Shown here piece after piece: positions 26,801-39,100 of a stretch of DNA of 64,000 bases (positions are counted from its first letter, which is position 1; every line of letters starts with the position of its first letter). The position numbers and the translations under genes are program-made. The DNA is from Bombus terrestris. Its lineage: Eukaryota; Arthropoda; Insecta; Hymenoptera; Apidae. The notes beneath the pieces were generated by a model that worked only from the letters and a program-made list of their open reading frames with translations, was not told where the DNA came from and searched no databases. The stretch lies in NCBI RefSeq assembly GCF_910591885.1, contig NC_063282.1:1924001-1988000 (forward strand), in the 5' to 3' direction.

Positions 26801-29800
26801 TTTGGATCTCATGACTTTTATAAGTTTATGATAGGAATTTTTTTCTTTATTATTTCGAAAGAACGATGGATCTTAATTTTAACAATGTCGTTTGCAACTG
26901 TGTTACAGGCGAAAAAGGAGATTTACGATGTGAAGCAACAGAGGTTATGTCTGGCCCAGGATGAGTACAATCACCTCAACAACGCTTTAACGACGCTCGG
27001 TGCTTCACGTACAAGTTGTGAGTACATATTAATATTTATATATTTTCTGTAAATTTTTGATATTCAGAGTATTCCTGAAATTATAGTTTAGCGTGGAAAG
27101 TAATGATTTACTTGGAACTTATGACGCGCTAATCGTTCGTCGTGTTATCCGTGGTACACAATATCCTCGAATAAATTTATTTTACAATAAAAGTATTTTT
27201 ATCTATATAGATCGGGTGTATCGAGCATATTTTGTGCATATTATTCCTGTACAATTAAATCATTCGTCCAACTACGGTTGGACGAATCCAAGATTACGGT
27301 ACGACATCCAAGAATACGGTAAAATTTTGATACCATAGTGATCGAGAGGATATTTCTTATTTTCCAAAAAACTTGCCAATGTCGTCTTCAATTGTTTGTA
27401 GAATACAAAGTCAAATAAACGCAACAATATTTTTTATACTCTTTGATTCAGAGTTCATTGTTATTTTCCACATATAGGGTTAATAAAGAATACATCGAAC
27501 GAAAAGGTAATGATTGATCATCTATCTCGTCTACAGTGTGCTCCAGTTCAAGTTCATTGAGTACCAAGTACGATCCGGATCTTTTGAAATCCGATGTCGC
27601 GCTCGCGAGGAGTCGAGTTTCCCGGCTGAAACGAGAGCTCGAACAGATCCGCGCTGAAATGAACTGTACACAACGAGGAGTGGACACTCTTGCAAGGTAT
27701 GTCGTTACTGTCTTCTTTCAAGATTTACATCAGACATCTAGTGGAACTCGTAGAAATACGGATTTACATAAATATCATTTATAGTTTTATCGTAACAGAA
27801 CGAATAATCTACTAAAGACACGAGTTTCAATGTTTCCTGTTATTTTTGATATAGCGTCGAACAGAAATTGAGCGGACATCATGGCGGTTGTTACAACATC
27901 ACCGAGGCCCAGGCAATCATGACGGAGCTTCGAAACATTCAGAAATCGCTGAGTTCGGGCGAAAAGGAGAAAGCCGAGTTGATGCAGTCTCTGGCTCAAT
28001 TGAAGGACGAATTGACGAGACTACAGCTCTGCGAAGGTAGTCCCGAGGCCAGCACTCTTAGCTTACCTCAGGAGAAGCTTAGTACAGCCTCTCAGACCGA
28101 TCTCTCCGGCGAATTGGTTCCGATCGGTACTCGTCTGGCCGAGATGGCACGAATGAGGTTGCAGTACGACGAAGCAAGGAAAAGGATACAGCATATACAA
28201 CAACAATTGGCGGACCTCGAGGAAAAAGTAACTCCTGGTCAGACAGAAAGCGATAAGGACAAGTTGTTGCTGTTCCAAGAGAAAGAACAGTTACTTCGAG
28301 AGTTAAGGAGTATCACTCCGCGTACCAGAACGCAACAAGATATGAAGAAGATCCAGAGTGAGATCCGTCGCCTCGAGCAGGATCTAAACAACGCGCTTGA
28401 ATTGTCGAACAAGACGATTACAGATCGCGTGCGACTGCACGAAGAGAAGCAACTGCTGTTGCAACAGTTGAGGGACGCTTTACGCTCGATGGCGATGCTC
28501 GAGGGTCAATTGAAGACTCTCAGCGCGAGCACGCTCTCGGTGAGCAGCAGTTCCAGTCTTGGAAGCCTTAGCACGACCAGTAGCAAGGGTTCGCTTAGCT
28601 CTGGATTGAGCTTCACTGATATTTACGGAGGTCCTCAATGTCTGGGTCCTGTCAGCTCTCAACAGGAGCGACCAGTCGACATGGTTGATCTGCATAGACG
28701 CGTAGAAAGATTGCTCAGAGGATCGGAGCAGAATAATCTCGTCAGTACGCCTTCTCCGGGTCGATCGCAGCCGAGTTTATCGCCGAGATCGAGTCTCTCC
28801 AGCGTCAGTCCACCGGTCTCACCGCTTTATGAGAACGCCCCGATGGGCCCACCACCTGCGTATGAACACGTAGAGATGCAGAGAAGACAACATCAGAGAC
28901 CTACAACCTCATCGAATGCTCACTTAGATGGAAATCAACTAGAGGACCGTTTGGCGGAGCTTAGGCTTACTCAGCAACAAACGTCGTCCCACGAACAATC
29001 CTGTGTTGCACCTCAGGATCGTCTTAAGTTGGTCGGTGGCCCACATCCACCTGTCGAATTGCAATCTGGAAATATGTCCCAAGGAAGCGGCCTTGGCAGG
29101 CCTGTATGCGTTATGCAGCATCAAATGTCTCCGCAGGAACCACCGCCTCTTTCGCCTATAAGCGAGACACCTCCTCCTACTGGTATTCGTTCGAGAGCTA
29201 GCAGTTCTGGTACGAACACCAGATCCGTCTCGGCTGCTGTTTCCGACGAAAGTGTCGCGGGTGATTCGGGAGTATTCGAGGCTTCTAATCGAAGAAAACT
29301 GCCTGGAGCGATTGGCGATGTCAATTCGTTGGCGCTTGGGGAGATGAGCCTGGAAACGGCACAGGTGCAAATTAAGCTTAGGTTGGTTTTATGTTTATAT
29401 AATTCTGTTTCATAGATTGGAGATCGAAGAGCCATATGAGATATGTAGGCGAAGAATTGGGAAATGTTTGGTTCGTGTTTCTGTGATCTCATTCGTCATC
29501 CGCGAGTGAAGTGATAACTTACAGTGACAGTGATTTATGTAACAGACTGGAAGAGTTTTCTCTTTTAAAGGGGTCTAGTCAAAATTAGTTTATATCTCAT
29601 ATGGTTCCTATCTTGTAAAAACAATAACGTAAGTGCTTAAGTAAACGATTTATTTGTTTAGATATTCTGTAAGTGACGGTTTGCTCCATGTTGGAATCGA
29701 ACGTGCCAGAAATTTGGCTGCACTTTTCATACCTAACAACGCGCAAGTGTGAGTATTTATCTAATCGTATAATTATCCTATTATTCAATTATTTGGATTC

Positions 29801-32800
29801 AATTATAATGCACGTGACTGACGGAAGAAATAATTTTGTTATATATTTAATGTTAAGATAATTTATTCGGTAAATCTTTTAAAAACAGTAAAAAATATTA
29901 TGATAGTATTTGATAGTATTTTTATATATGATAGTACTTTTATGAAGTATTGGGAGAATGGGAAGAACTGGCATAACTTATTTTAACTGTTTTTTTTAAT
30001 TTAAAAGTTGGAAGTGTTGGATCCTTCCTTTCTCTTTTTAATCATTATGATATTTCTTTTAATCTGAATAAGAATATAATATAAGAATGTAATTTTTTGA
30101 TCGTAAAGTATCTTTATGTAAATGTAGCGACATTTTACAAACAAGAAACGTTTTCAACCAGACATAAATATATGCGATATTTAGAGTCATGTTGACGAGC
30201 CCGTTAGGATGAAGATTAAAAATGTTAAATAGTAACAGTTGTTTTTTCCCTGTTTGCGCTTTAGATATATAAAGGCTGCATTGCTTCCGATGCAACCGCC
30301 CGTTAATCACATGTGTTGTACGAAACCTGTTGTGGATCTGCGCAAACCAACCTTCGGCGAAACATTCCCGATTGCAGTACCACTCAACAAACTGTACACG
30401 AAGACATTGCAAGTCAACGTTTGGTGTACGGGTAACGAGTCTGAGGAGTGCTTGGTACGTGTGTCTTCCGGCTCTTTCTTGTTTCTTTCCTTTGAATATC
30501 AAGATGGCAATAAAGTATTGAAATTGTTGAATGCTTGTCTAACGCACGATAAGATTCTCATCAGTTACCAATTTATTGACAATTCAATGGCTTTTATAAT
30601 GACGTTGAATGCAGCCATAATAAACGAGATATGATCGCGTATACATTTTTTTGTAACGTGATATGCTTTTTACGAACTCAAGGTTCATTTATCTTTAATA
30701 TGCTAATATCTTTATTTTGTTTATTTCTACTAAACAAGATGCAATAAAAAGTACTGTAAATTATAATGGTTTACTTAAACAGCAGACTCTTTTGATAGCA
30801 AAATATTAATTTAATGATGTTTGTATTCATTGCAATATAGGCATTCTCTTGCCTTTGGAGATCAATAACATTAAATTATTATAATTAAGAGATTTAGAGT
30901 ATACCAATTATATTCTTATTTCTAGTCACTGTATTTTTCCAACTGATTAACTTTTTAACCTTTTCATTTCAGGGATCCGCCCAAGTGTCCCTTGCAGACT
31001 TTAGTCCAGAATCGCCAAGCGTAAAATGGTACAACATACTTTCCTTTCGCTTCATGCAACCATCCGACAGCCCGAGTACTAGCACCAGCAATAGCAACAG
31101 CATTTCCATCAGCGTAGCGAGGCAGGCCAAACACGACAAACAAGAATCAGACTTATCGGTATATCGTGCTGGACAGAATACGAAAGAAGAAAGCAGTGAC
31201 GAGAGCACGATTATCAGCTCTCAAACGTCGACTCTGACGAGAAATCAGGGATGCGATGAACTGCAAACGGCAATCTCGTTAAGGCTGGAGGAGCTAGCCA
31301 ATTGCTTGGGAAGTCCTGAAGAAGAGGATGAGAACGGTGGAAGTGAAAGCGGAAGTGAGGACAGTGATGAGGAAGGAATCATTGTAGAATTTACGATGGA
31401 AGATAATGTTCTGGAGGATGTGTTAGAACATGAGGTAAATAATACTTTAAAGTACCTTCTGGTATATAATTTTTTATGGATAGTTGCCGTTAAATATTCT
31501 TAAAGCATTTGTTGTAAATTGCTTTTAAATTTGTAAAGTTTCGTTATAAATAATTATAGGAGGACGAGGAATTAAACGAAGAAGCAAGACAAACTCAGGA
31601 CAAAGAAACTAATACTGAGTGCGTTTTCATCCCAGAGCAAGGAAAACAGAGGAAACTTTCGGCAGCCGGTGTCGTTTCTAGTGTTATGCACGATGATAAA
31701 AATTCGATCGTAATCAAAAGAAGTCAAACGTTTTCACCCAGTGCTGCAGTCAGCAAAAATCACTATATTTGTCGGGTGAGCATTGCTTTCTGTTTTAGAA
31801 CATTATCTACAATTTTTAGAAATTTGGTCAAGTAGTTTAAAATTTAATTTGATTATTCATTGCAATCGATGTTTCATATTACAGTTGAATCGAAGCGATA
31901 GTGATAGTAGCATGCCACTTTATCGCAGAGGCGGACCATTTCAACGAAATTCAGTAGAAAGACGGTCTCTTCGATGGCGAAGACCTTTGTCCGCTCTCAG
32001 TTGTAAAACTGCCTCAAAAAAGTCTACCAATTTACCACCTACCGCTAGAACCTCGCTGGATCTTGAATTGGATCTTCAAGCACAGCATGCCAGACTGAAC
32101 AATCTCCAGGACGAATTGAGTAGATTGCGAGAATTAAAGCAAAGGTTAGAACAAGCGCGAGAAAAGGGAGACACAGACTTTGCAACGTGGTTGTTAGAGG
32201 ACCACAAGTTCCAGAATCTGATGGCACAAGCCGAAAGTGGAAAGAACGGTAAAAGTGCCGAGGATAAAAGAGTAGAGAAGATGTTGAAGAAAACTTCGAA
32301 AGAAATCTACAAACTACGGAAAACAAAAGCTGGGAAAGGAAAACCTGATATTATTTCGTTCAAGTATGTACATTACTGTTTAGTATATAATATCTGAAAT
32401 TTCTATTTTAAATTGTTAGAAAAAAAATTATGCGGAATTTCTAGCGTCTAAATTAAAATTATTCACCTACTTTATGACCAATTTTTTAAAACATTAACTT
32501 ATACCATAAAATGATATTCAATAAAAATATACAATAAGTAGTTACATTCAATGGAAATGTTAGCTTATAACATTTTTAACATAACTTTAATTTTGCATTT
32601 TAGAGAAAAGATGGCTTTCTTCACACGTGTTAATCTCAATGTTCCTGTACTTCCACCCGAAGATTCATTGTGTGAGAATCCATCGTCACCATCACCATCA
32701 CTTATTCAGCACAGGAGACACGCCTCGGAACCAATTGCCACTGAATACATGGTTACTAAGCTTGGTGCTCAAGGTGTTTCAAATTTGACCATGCGGTCAA

Positions 32801-33069
32801 ATAGTGTTCCTAGCGGGAATGCGTCCGCGGTGAAGACTGACGGTGCCGCGACCAATAACACGACTACGGTCACGAACGTGATCGAGGACGTTCCGGCGAA
32901 CAGTACAAATAAATCTGTGAACGCGAAAGGTCGATCTACCGAGGCGAACGTGCATTGTCAAGAAAATGGTCAAGGTAGTGAGAGCCTAAAATCAACCGAA
33001 GAAAACGATAGTGAAGAGCCAAGGAGGTACGAATACGTCGTCGACAGAGTTCTCGGTGTTGAGGTGTAA
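5631..33069 (+). CDS. kibra: Kibra (WWC family Hippo-pathway scaffold), 5' partial
   Basis: Exons by splice sites and phase: 5631-5740, 6227-6321, 26909-27017, 27537-27696, 27855-29381, 29662-29748, 30265-30454, 30973-31434, 31560-31775, 31885-32363, 32604-33069 (stop TAA 33067-33069). About 1299 residues are visible. The first exon encodes the inter-WW linker [17 protein letters not shown] and WW2 ([19 protein letters not shown], then QTTQLEDPR). Coiled-coil segments follow ([12 protein letters not shown] onward), then the conserved block [18 protein letters not shown] near residue 625. The C2 domain starts near [15 protein letters not shown] and spans four exons to about residue 800. Next come an acidic region, [30 protein letters not shown] (similar to the aPKC-binding region), [13 protein letters not shown] and EKMAFFTR. 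The C-terminus [14 protein letters not shown] matches the insect protein and ends in a class II-like PDZ ligand. Kibra acts with Merlin and Expanded to activate Warts at the apical cortex. Missing: exon(s) with the start codon and WW1, upstream of the window. Identity is very secure; the donor at 29382 (gttggt) is the weakest splice call. Confidence 0.96.
10126..10330. repeat. Possible remnant of an interspersed repeat (ACAGGGTGT-type end)
   Basis: The run tatacagggtgttcggcaac resembles the acagggtgt... termini common to insect interspersed repeats. The GC-richer block up to about 10330 differs from the AT-rich flanks. No second end or target duplication was identified, and there is no second copy in the window, so this rests on a short motif only. 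Confidence 0.25.
17356..17384. repeat. (GA)n microsatellite
   Basis: About 29 bases of alternating GA with one C interruption, inside the GC-rich island 17000-17400 of the large kibra intron. Confidence 0.85.
20783..20810. repeat. (GA)14 microsatellite
   Basis: Uninterrupted GA dinucleotides over 28 bases, preceded by degenerate GA-rich sequence from about 20760. It lies 400 bp upstream of the TATA-like promoter at 21204, where GA repeats could serve as GAGA-factor sites (inference). Confidence 0.9.
21204..21211 (+). promoter_or_regulatory. TATA-like box, candidate internal promoter in kibra intron
   Basis: TATAAAAG sits in an abrupt GC-rich context (cactataaaagggggccc). A start would be expected about 30 bases downstream, near 21235. 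The first ATG downstream is at 21268, with A at -3. A ttcaga sequence near 21258 is a weak initiator match but too far from the TATA. The match to a canonical TATA box is exact, but function is not shown by sequence alone. Confidence 0.4.
21268..21438 (+). CDS. Candidate alternative first coding exon of kibra (phase-0 donor)
   Basis: ATG 21268 (A at -3) opens 57 codons ending at a good donor (gtatgt at 21439) in phase 0, the phase required by the kibra exon at 26909. The frame starts [14 protein letters not shown], is rich in Ser, Pro, His, Gln and Thr, and ends near QQQNNLAIP. It lies about 33 bases downstream of the start predicted from the TATA at 21204. No domain is recognised and the frame would end at 21474 if unspliced. 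Open-frame length and phase match could be chance, so this is a hypothesis. A non-coding first exon is an alternative. Confidence 0.25.
22880..23440. other. GC-rich island with (GGA)n, no gene recognised
   Basis: A GC- and CpG-rich block in AT-rich surroundings with a GGA/GGT trinucleotide run at about 23138-23175. The minus strand is open in several frames at once, and the products are low-complexity Ser/Pro/Leu-rich. That is expected from composition and does not indicate a gene. A regulatory island is the likeliest reading. Confidence 0.4.
23880..24440. other. GC-rich island with exon-like segment, function unknown
   Basis: A strong plus-strand acceptor-like site (pyrimidine tract then cccttacag, AG at 24164-24165) is followed by an open frame from 24167 ([20 protein letters not shown]...) running to about 24403. 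A weak donor (gtgaaa) at 24300 would end it in phase 1, which does not fit kibra exon 26909 directly. The minus strand also has an open frame (23882-24232) and a GTAAGG donor-like site, so the strand is uncertain. It may be part of a non-coding transcript or a first-exon cluster. Confidence 0.2.
24946..25600. repeat. Polypurine belt with (GAA)n and (GATCAC)-like runs
   Basis: Over roughly 650 bases the plus strand is mostly A and G. It includes near-perfect GAA/AGA triplet runs at about 25370-25424 and 25551-25588, and short repeats of cacgacgatcacgac type at 25515-25550. The belt ends directly at the candidate exon starting 25618. Long frames on the opposite strand here are poly-Leu/Ser/Phe artefacts of the composition. 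Confidence 0.75.
25618..25929 (+). CDS. Candidate alternative first coding exon of kibra (WW-less isoform)
   Basis: ATG 25618 has G at -3 and G at +4. It opens 104 codons with coding-like GC-rich third positions, ending at donor gtaagg (25930) in phase 0. The next kibra exon (26909, [13 protein letters not shown]) is also phase 0, so splicing would give a Kibra with a new N-terminus and no WW domains. The peptide begins [19 protein letters not shown], is Gln/His-rich in the middle ([19 protein letters not shown]) and Tyr-rich at the end (ATAYYYCEY). No known domain was recognised. The frame is open upstream to a stop near 25495 but without another ATG. Two other frames are also open over much of this stretch, so composition weakens the ORF argument. 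Phase, start context and position are the positive evidence. Confidence 0.45.
27262..27287. repeat. Short perfect palindrome (11 bp arms, 4 base loop)
   Basis: attcgtccaac, loop tacg, gttggacgaat, in the kibra intron 27018-27536. It forms a perfect hairpin in DNA or RNA, but is too short for a miRNA precursor. It may be a protein-binding dyad or the tip of an old inverted repeat. Confidence 0.8.
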
Positions 33070-33648
33070 CGTTTACACCTATATTTTTACCAATAGACAA
33101 ATCGTTCGAATCGAATGCCTACCAGTCTGGTGACTTTCAAACGGAAATAGAGGATTGAAAAAAAGAACAAGAGAATGTTGTTGTTTCTTTAATTTTTTCG
33201 AATTCCAGGTGCCATGCACGATGAGTAAAGAAAAACTAGATGAAGAACGTTTATCGAAAAACATTTGAACGGCATACACATAATGATGCTAGTGACTATT
33301 ATAACTAGTACAACAAATTGAACGATGTTGCTGATATTTGTTATTGTTTTCTTTTTTTAATTATTGGTTATCGACAACGCGATGCCTTGAGAGAGTCATT
33401 CTAGAAAGACTTTTGAAACGATAGAAAAAAATGCGCGAAACAAGCGCTCTGTACATATGAGAATCGTAAATTATTTAAATGAGATTTTATGCGAGAATTA
33501 TTTAATTTCAATCGATTCCATCGGGTTCCTCTCTTGTATCCCGGTTCATTATTTTACGTTATATCGCTTTGCTCATTTCCCCTTGCATATTCCCTCTTTA
33601 GAGCATACATGGCCCCACCGAGCAGCTGGACTGCAATATTGAAAATGT

Positions 33649-33654
33649 AATAAA
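33649..33654 (+). terminator. Candidate polyadenylation signal for kibra
   Basis: AATAAA, 580 bases after the stop codon at 33069 and the first exact hexamer I found in the 3' region. Later AATAAA matches could equally be used. Confidence 0.3.
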
Positions 33655-36039
33655 CGAAGAAAAAGAAAGTAAAGGGAAAGAGGAAAAAGCTGTCGCCCTG
33701 GTTGGCTGAACTCTGCCTCGATTCCATTACTGCCATTTCGTAACGTGTTCGCAATTATAATTTCGGATACTCTTCCTTCCGGCTACATCGAACGATATAA
33801 TACGTAAGTGTCTTTTTATTGTGTTTTTAGCAATGAGTTGAGTTCAGCTATGTTCCGTTTCAATTAGATTATTCTCACTCGGCTCAAAGCGTGTTGTAAA
33901 ATGTGTTATCGTCGTGAAATTGTTGATCCCTTTATTGATGAAAGAGATATAGCGAGGTCATAAAATTAGTCATAATTGAAAATACATGGTCTTCAAATGT
34001 CGAAGCAAAATTTTGAAGAAGAAAGAAGAAGATCTAAGGGGAGAGATAAGGCGCTTGAGCTTTGCCGAAAATGTAAGATGTCAACTTAGAATTAATACTT
34101 CCTTTACAACTGTAGCTTTATTTTTACCAATACAGTGATTATTATGAAATAAAAAAACGACGGAGGTTAATACTGCGTAATTTTAATGTATGTCTACTTG
34201 ATGCTTTAACTTATGACCTCATTATATGACACGGTACATGATATTGATCCAAGCATCTGCATGTACACGTATGTATTTGCGTTAATTCTTTAATATATCC
34301 AAATACAGAGTCATTAACATTTTATCGATTGAAAAAGTAATTAGGTATATCGGTAGTACGAATGCAGCGATTACTTGAATTTAACTTTAATATTTCTGTA
34401 CCATTTTTGCGAGTATATCGAGGAACCTGGTAGAGATTGAATTTTCTTGTGGAGGTTAGTAAATGTCTTTGAAACAACAATCATGTAAATAACTTTGTAT
34501 ATACGCATCGACAATCCTGTTTACGCGTCTATAAAATATAAATATATATAGATACAAATTATATACATATATCCATGTATTTACGAGTGCATGCGTGTGG
34601 GTCTATATGTTGCAACATATGTTATGCGTATACATGTATGTATGTATCTATAGTGCGTATAAGACAGAGAAATTTATGCGATAAATTTGTATGGTCCGAG
34701 AATGCATATTTTTATAGTAAAATACGTGCACAACTTGTACAACAGCTTTTATTACTTCTTTGACAACACAGAGGAGAAAACGGAAGTAGTCTGTTCTGTA
34801 AGAGAACTACGTTTTCAAAGTGCAGGACCTATTACGTATGTATGTATTTAATTAACGTGTTGCATTAACCTATTGTAAACCAATCATTCGACGAGGTGAC
34901 GTAATGTCTTACGGTGTTGAAATCAAGTATGACAATGATGTCGATGACAAATGTTGAACGATGGGGCGACGATAGTAACTAAATGCGTTTACGATGGACG
35001 GTAGCAAAATAAAAAACAACGATAATGCTGTTAATAACGGTATCATTGATAATAGCAATGTAAAGTGGCGGCAATGAGTATAATAGAACATGAAATATGA
35101 ATCATGGTACTGATATCGATAAGAATAGTAATAACGATAATAATAAGTTCGTAATGAAATATACACATACATAAACACGTACATCCTCCGAGAAACAACC
35201 ACAATATGACTTGTAAGTAATAATAATGATTTAAATGGTAGTGATTCATATGATAACGATTAAAAGGAAAAAAATACAGTATATATATTCTTGCCATATT
35301 ATTTTGTATCGTAAATTTTGTTTCTCAGACTTTTAGTGATTAATATACTTCTTTTAATTCCTGAACCGTTTTATGTGACTAACTACAGCAGTGGTGCAAT
35401 AAAATTATTCTACCATTGTCCAAGTAGTACGAAGATTCGACATATTTTCAAATTTCTGATATGACGTAGCTATTTAAATCGAACCAAATTTCCGTAGAAA
35501 TATTTTATTCACCATTATATGGAATAGTGAAATAACAGGCATGAAGTTTTTATAATTGATATTAACACACTATGTGGTTTATGATTTCCCACCATCTTAA
35601 GTTTTATCGAATTACTAAAATTTTGCTGATGCTTGTTTCAGTATATTCATTTTCAAATCCGAAATAATTAAAAAATGTATTATTATCGATCATAAAATAT
35701 TTCCAATTCTATTCATAAATGTCTGTCAACTTTGTTTCAATCGAAATATGTCATAACTACAAATATTATATCATTCATGGTGTTTAGAACAAACTATGGA
35801 CTTAGAAACTTAACTTAAACAGCGCTAATTTATAAATTTACAATATTTCAAATATTATGTTTGCACCTCTGAATTCTAACTTGATAGATACGGATATTTG
35901 TAGAGTATATATATATTTATTGAAGTCTTAAAAAGAAATAAAAGATGTTGAAATCTTTGCACGGTATTAATGAAAATAACATAGAAGCAAAGAATAAAAT
36001 ATCCTTGCGCATGTTTGAAAATCACGCCGGCGCAGTGGA

Positions 36040-36134
36040 CGGAGTACTCGAGTTCATTCGGATTGGCTGAACGGTTCAGTAGACTTGTGGACAACGTCTC
36101 ACCCCTTTTAGTATAGCCGAGTGCATCCGGCGCG
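36040..36134 (+). promoter_or_regulatory. Likely core promoter of the KIAA1549-like gene
   Basis: The local GC level rises here. An ATTGG (inverted CCAAT) lies at about 36062. A ttcagtag sequence matches the arthropod TCAGT initiator, with A at 36078, 57 bases before the signal-peptide ATG at 36135. No TATA was seen. This placement is inference. Confidence 0.35.
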
Positions 36135-39100
36135 ATGTTGTTGTGTGGTGTTTTGTGTACTGCATTGTCAGTTTCCTTCGGTGCGATCGTACAAATTCTA
36201 ATATTTTTTCTGCAAAACTCGAACATCTCGAAAGTGCAAGCTTCCCTTCCACCGGGAGCTGGTTAGTTTTTATTCCAGAGATACTATAGATTGAAAATAT
36301 TCGATATCAAGGTTTTGTTGGGTTAGACTGACTGATACAATAGGGTCTATGTATATGATAAGGACAATTACGATTAAAATATACTAGAAGTTCAAATTAA
36401 CTAGAAAGTTCAAGTTTGTTTTCTTTTAATTTATTTGATAATACGATTAATTTATTCTATTAAAACGTTTTTTACATTCTGTTTAATTTTGTCGCTCGTT
36501 CATGTATTTTTCCTTACTTGTCTAGTTTATATACGAACATTTAAATAGTCGAACAAAAAATTGCTAGATTATTTGAATTTTAAGAACAAGATTTATCTAC
36601 TTCGAGAGACAAGATACTCTTACTAAACATTTGTTCCACTCGTCTGTACGCGTATCGATTCTCGTTCAATCGTTTCTTCGCTGGCGCGCTTTTTTTGAAA
36701 ACGAGTACGTTTATGGTAGTGAGTTTATCTCGCGAAGAAAGTTTACAATTCGTATATCATAGAATCCAAGCTTTCGTAACCACGTATATCATTGCAATGC
36801 ATGTATTTCGTGGATTGTACGAGTGTCGAGTCACTGGAAATCGTGTCACTGAATAATCTAGGTGACAGAATCTGGAAGACGTATTACGATATGTAATTCA
36901 GCGGTCAGCTGTGAATGTTCGTCAACTAATCGATATTATTATCGACACCATGTTTTCCGCACCGGGAATCCCGGTATATATATACATACAATATCCATAC
37001 GCACATATGGATAGCATCAAGTTCTACGTAAGTACTATACAATTCGCTGACATACGGAGCATTTAACACTGGTTTGAATCACGCTTCCCCCGAACATTCC
37101 CACGCAACCAGAACTATCTGTTGGATCCGAATAATGTTGAACTTGGATGCCAAAGACCTTTGGCTAATTACATCAGATCGCTTTATAAGTCGATATTTCG
37201 ACGTTATGTAAATATGCAAACTGTGTTTATAATAATATTTATGCATTTATAATAATATTTAAAATAGAACTTGATACAGGAATACGTTAAATAACACATA
37301 AACATCTCTAAATTTGGTATTATCATAATATATAGCAGAAATAAATTGATGTAAATAATATTTATCTTACGAGCAGAACATTGGTTCATATGTTATGTGA
37401 TTTATATTGTCATATGTATATACTTTTAGTCGTATATTTTTTTCAGTATTTTCATCTTTATACAAAATTTTATTTATTAAATAGTAATAAATATAGTAAA
37501 ATAATTCGGGCTCGTTGTTTATGACTCAAGTATATGAAAAATATAGTATTTAAAACTCTAAATTATTTGTTATTTTATTTCAAACCATTAATGAAAGCGA
37601 CATATTACTAGAAAATAATTTATTTCATTTTGATATACACCTTTTTAATCTTACACTAACGGTACCTATACTGGAAGTATACATAATTACATTTTTAAGT
37701 TGTAAGGTTGGAAATAAAATGAAAACTACGTTTTTCTAAGAACATACATTTATTAATAGAAAAACATGAAACACAGGGAAATTTAATAATGGTACATCAG
37801 TGATACATCACGAAAATAAAAATAAACTTTAAAACATAATCTTCAATTTTAATTCGCTTCCTGAATTCTCGTAATACCAATTAATAGTTAAGATAAAAAT
37901 AATTAATCAAAGTGATTGGTTATTTCGAAATACATATGATATCAAGTACATAGCGGTAACATGGTATCAGATCATTTCCTTTAAGTTAGAAATGGCTGAA
38001 CAAATATCCACGAGCTATTAATTAAAGCAAAACATTCCGTTCAGGATAATGAGCCGATTAGAGAACGTAATTGAAGCTCTCGCAATAAAGTTCGGTGTAT
38101 TGCACGATAAATTGGAGTTGGATAACAGGTGAGAGTATAACTAGATACGTGACCAGCAATAATTCGTAACAGTGCGCATCGGAAGGGGTTGTAAAGGCAT
38201 GGTCTCTAGCGGAATCGAACTGGTAAAGCCTGGAAGACTAATCAGAATCAATTTACATTATTTTCACCATAGGAACTCGGTTCCCTATCGATTTAACACT
38301 ACCACCACTGGCTAAAAATATTCAAGGTGTACGTAGCAAATCTTTACATTACGCGATGCATGAAAAGTTTGTATAAGCGAGAAGTCACTATTTGCTGAAA
38401 TACATAAAAAGGAATTATGCGTTGAAAATTCTATATAAATACGTTAGGTTTAGACATAGATGGCTTGATCGAGGAAATATGACGAATGTATTGGAAAAGG
38501 AAAGGATCTTTTACATTCATACGCTGTACGACAGAAGGTAAAATAAAAAGAATCGCGTTTAAACAAGCAGTTTGTTATTTCTTGCGCTTTATAATTTTGT
38601 CAAAGGTTCTTTCTAACGTGTTATTATATTTTACTTTTTTATTCTTATAAACAGTAATGTATCGTTTGTTTTTTTAATTAATACATACGCTTGAAACGAT
38701 TTCACTGATTATAGAATTTTCCAACTTGAAATTATCTTAACACACCGGTGAGGGTAACGATGCTTTACCTGCTTATAATTCATTTTGAAGTTTTATTCAT
38801 CATGTGCATAATTCATGACTGAAATATGCTAAAGTAAGTATTAGCCAATTTCAAGTGAAATTGAATACATAGATACTTACCTATTCGTTGAACAAAGTTC
38901 CAATAAAAGAGAATTCAATGACCTCATGCAAATTAACGAGCAATTTATAGTCACGCAGTAGCATGACAAACTTTTTGACAGATTTTCTCCTTCTACCGGA
39001 AGTTTTTAACTAGTATGTACTCTAATTGGTTACTTCATAGTTTTTGAAGTCGTTAAAATAGTTCCCTACACTTTTTAGCGTGTCTCGCACATGAGAAATT

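Larger units (their letters stand above)
6322..26908 (+). other. Giant kibra intron (20.6 kb)
   Basis: This intron lies between the WW2 exon (donor gtaagt at 6322) and the first coiled-coil exon (acceptor at 26907-26908). Both flanks are phase 0. No conserved unrelated gene was recognised on either strand. The intron is mostly AT-rich but has GC-rich islands near 11620-12130, 12640-13150, 17000-17400, 20070-20350, 21000-21470, 22880-23440, 23880-24440 and 25600-25930. Items listed separately: TATA-like site, two candidate alternative first exons, polypurine belt, microsatellites and a repeat remnant. The concentration of islands in the 3' third suggests internal promoters or enhancers. Confidence 0.85.
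33070..36134 (+). other. kibra 3' UTR and intergenic region
   Basis: AT-rich with no conserved coding exon. The kibra 3' UTR should occupy the start. AATAAA-type signals occur at 33649-33654 and further on (near 34150 and 35010), so its end cannot be fixed. The last 120 bases before 36135 form the likely promoter of the next gene. Short minus-strand frames near 34900-35300 are composed of simple TA/AAT-rich sequence. Confidence 0.5.

Noticed and set aside
34909..35297. Minus-strand Tyr/Leu-rich frames of 84-97 codons
   Set aside because: Derived from simple AT-rich sequence with repeated tatcgttat-like units. No family resemblance.
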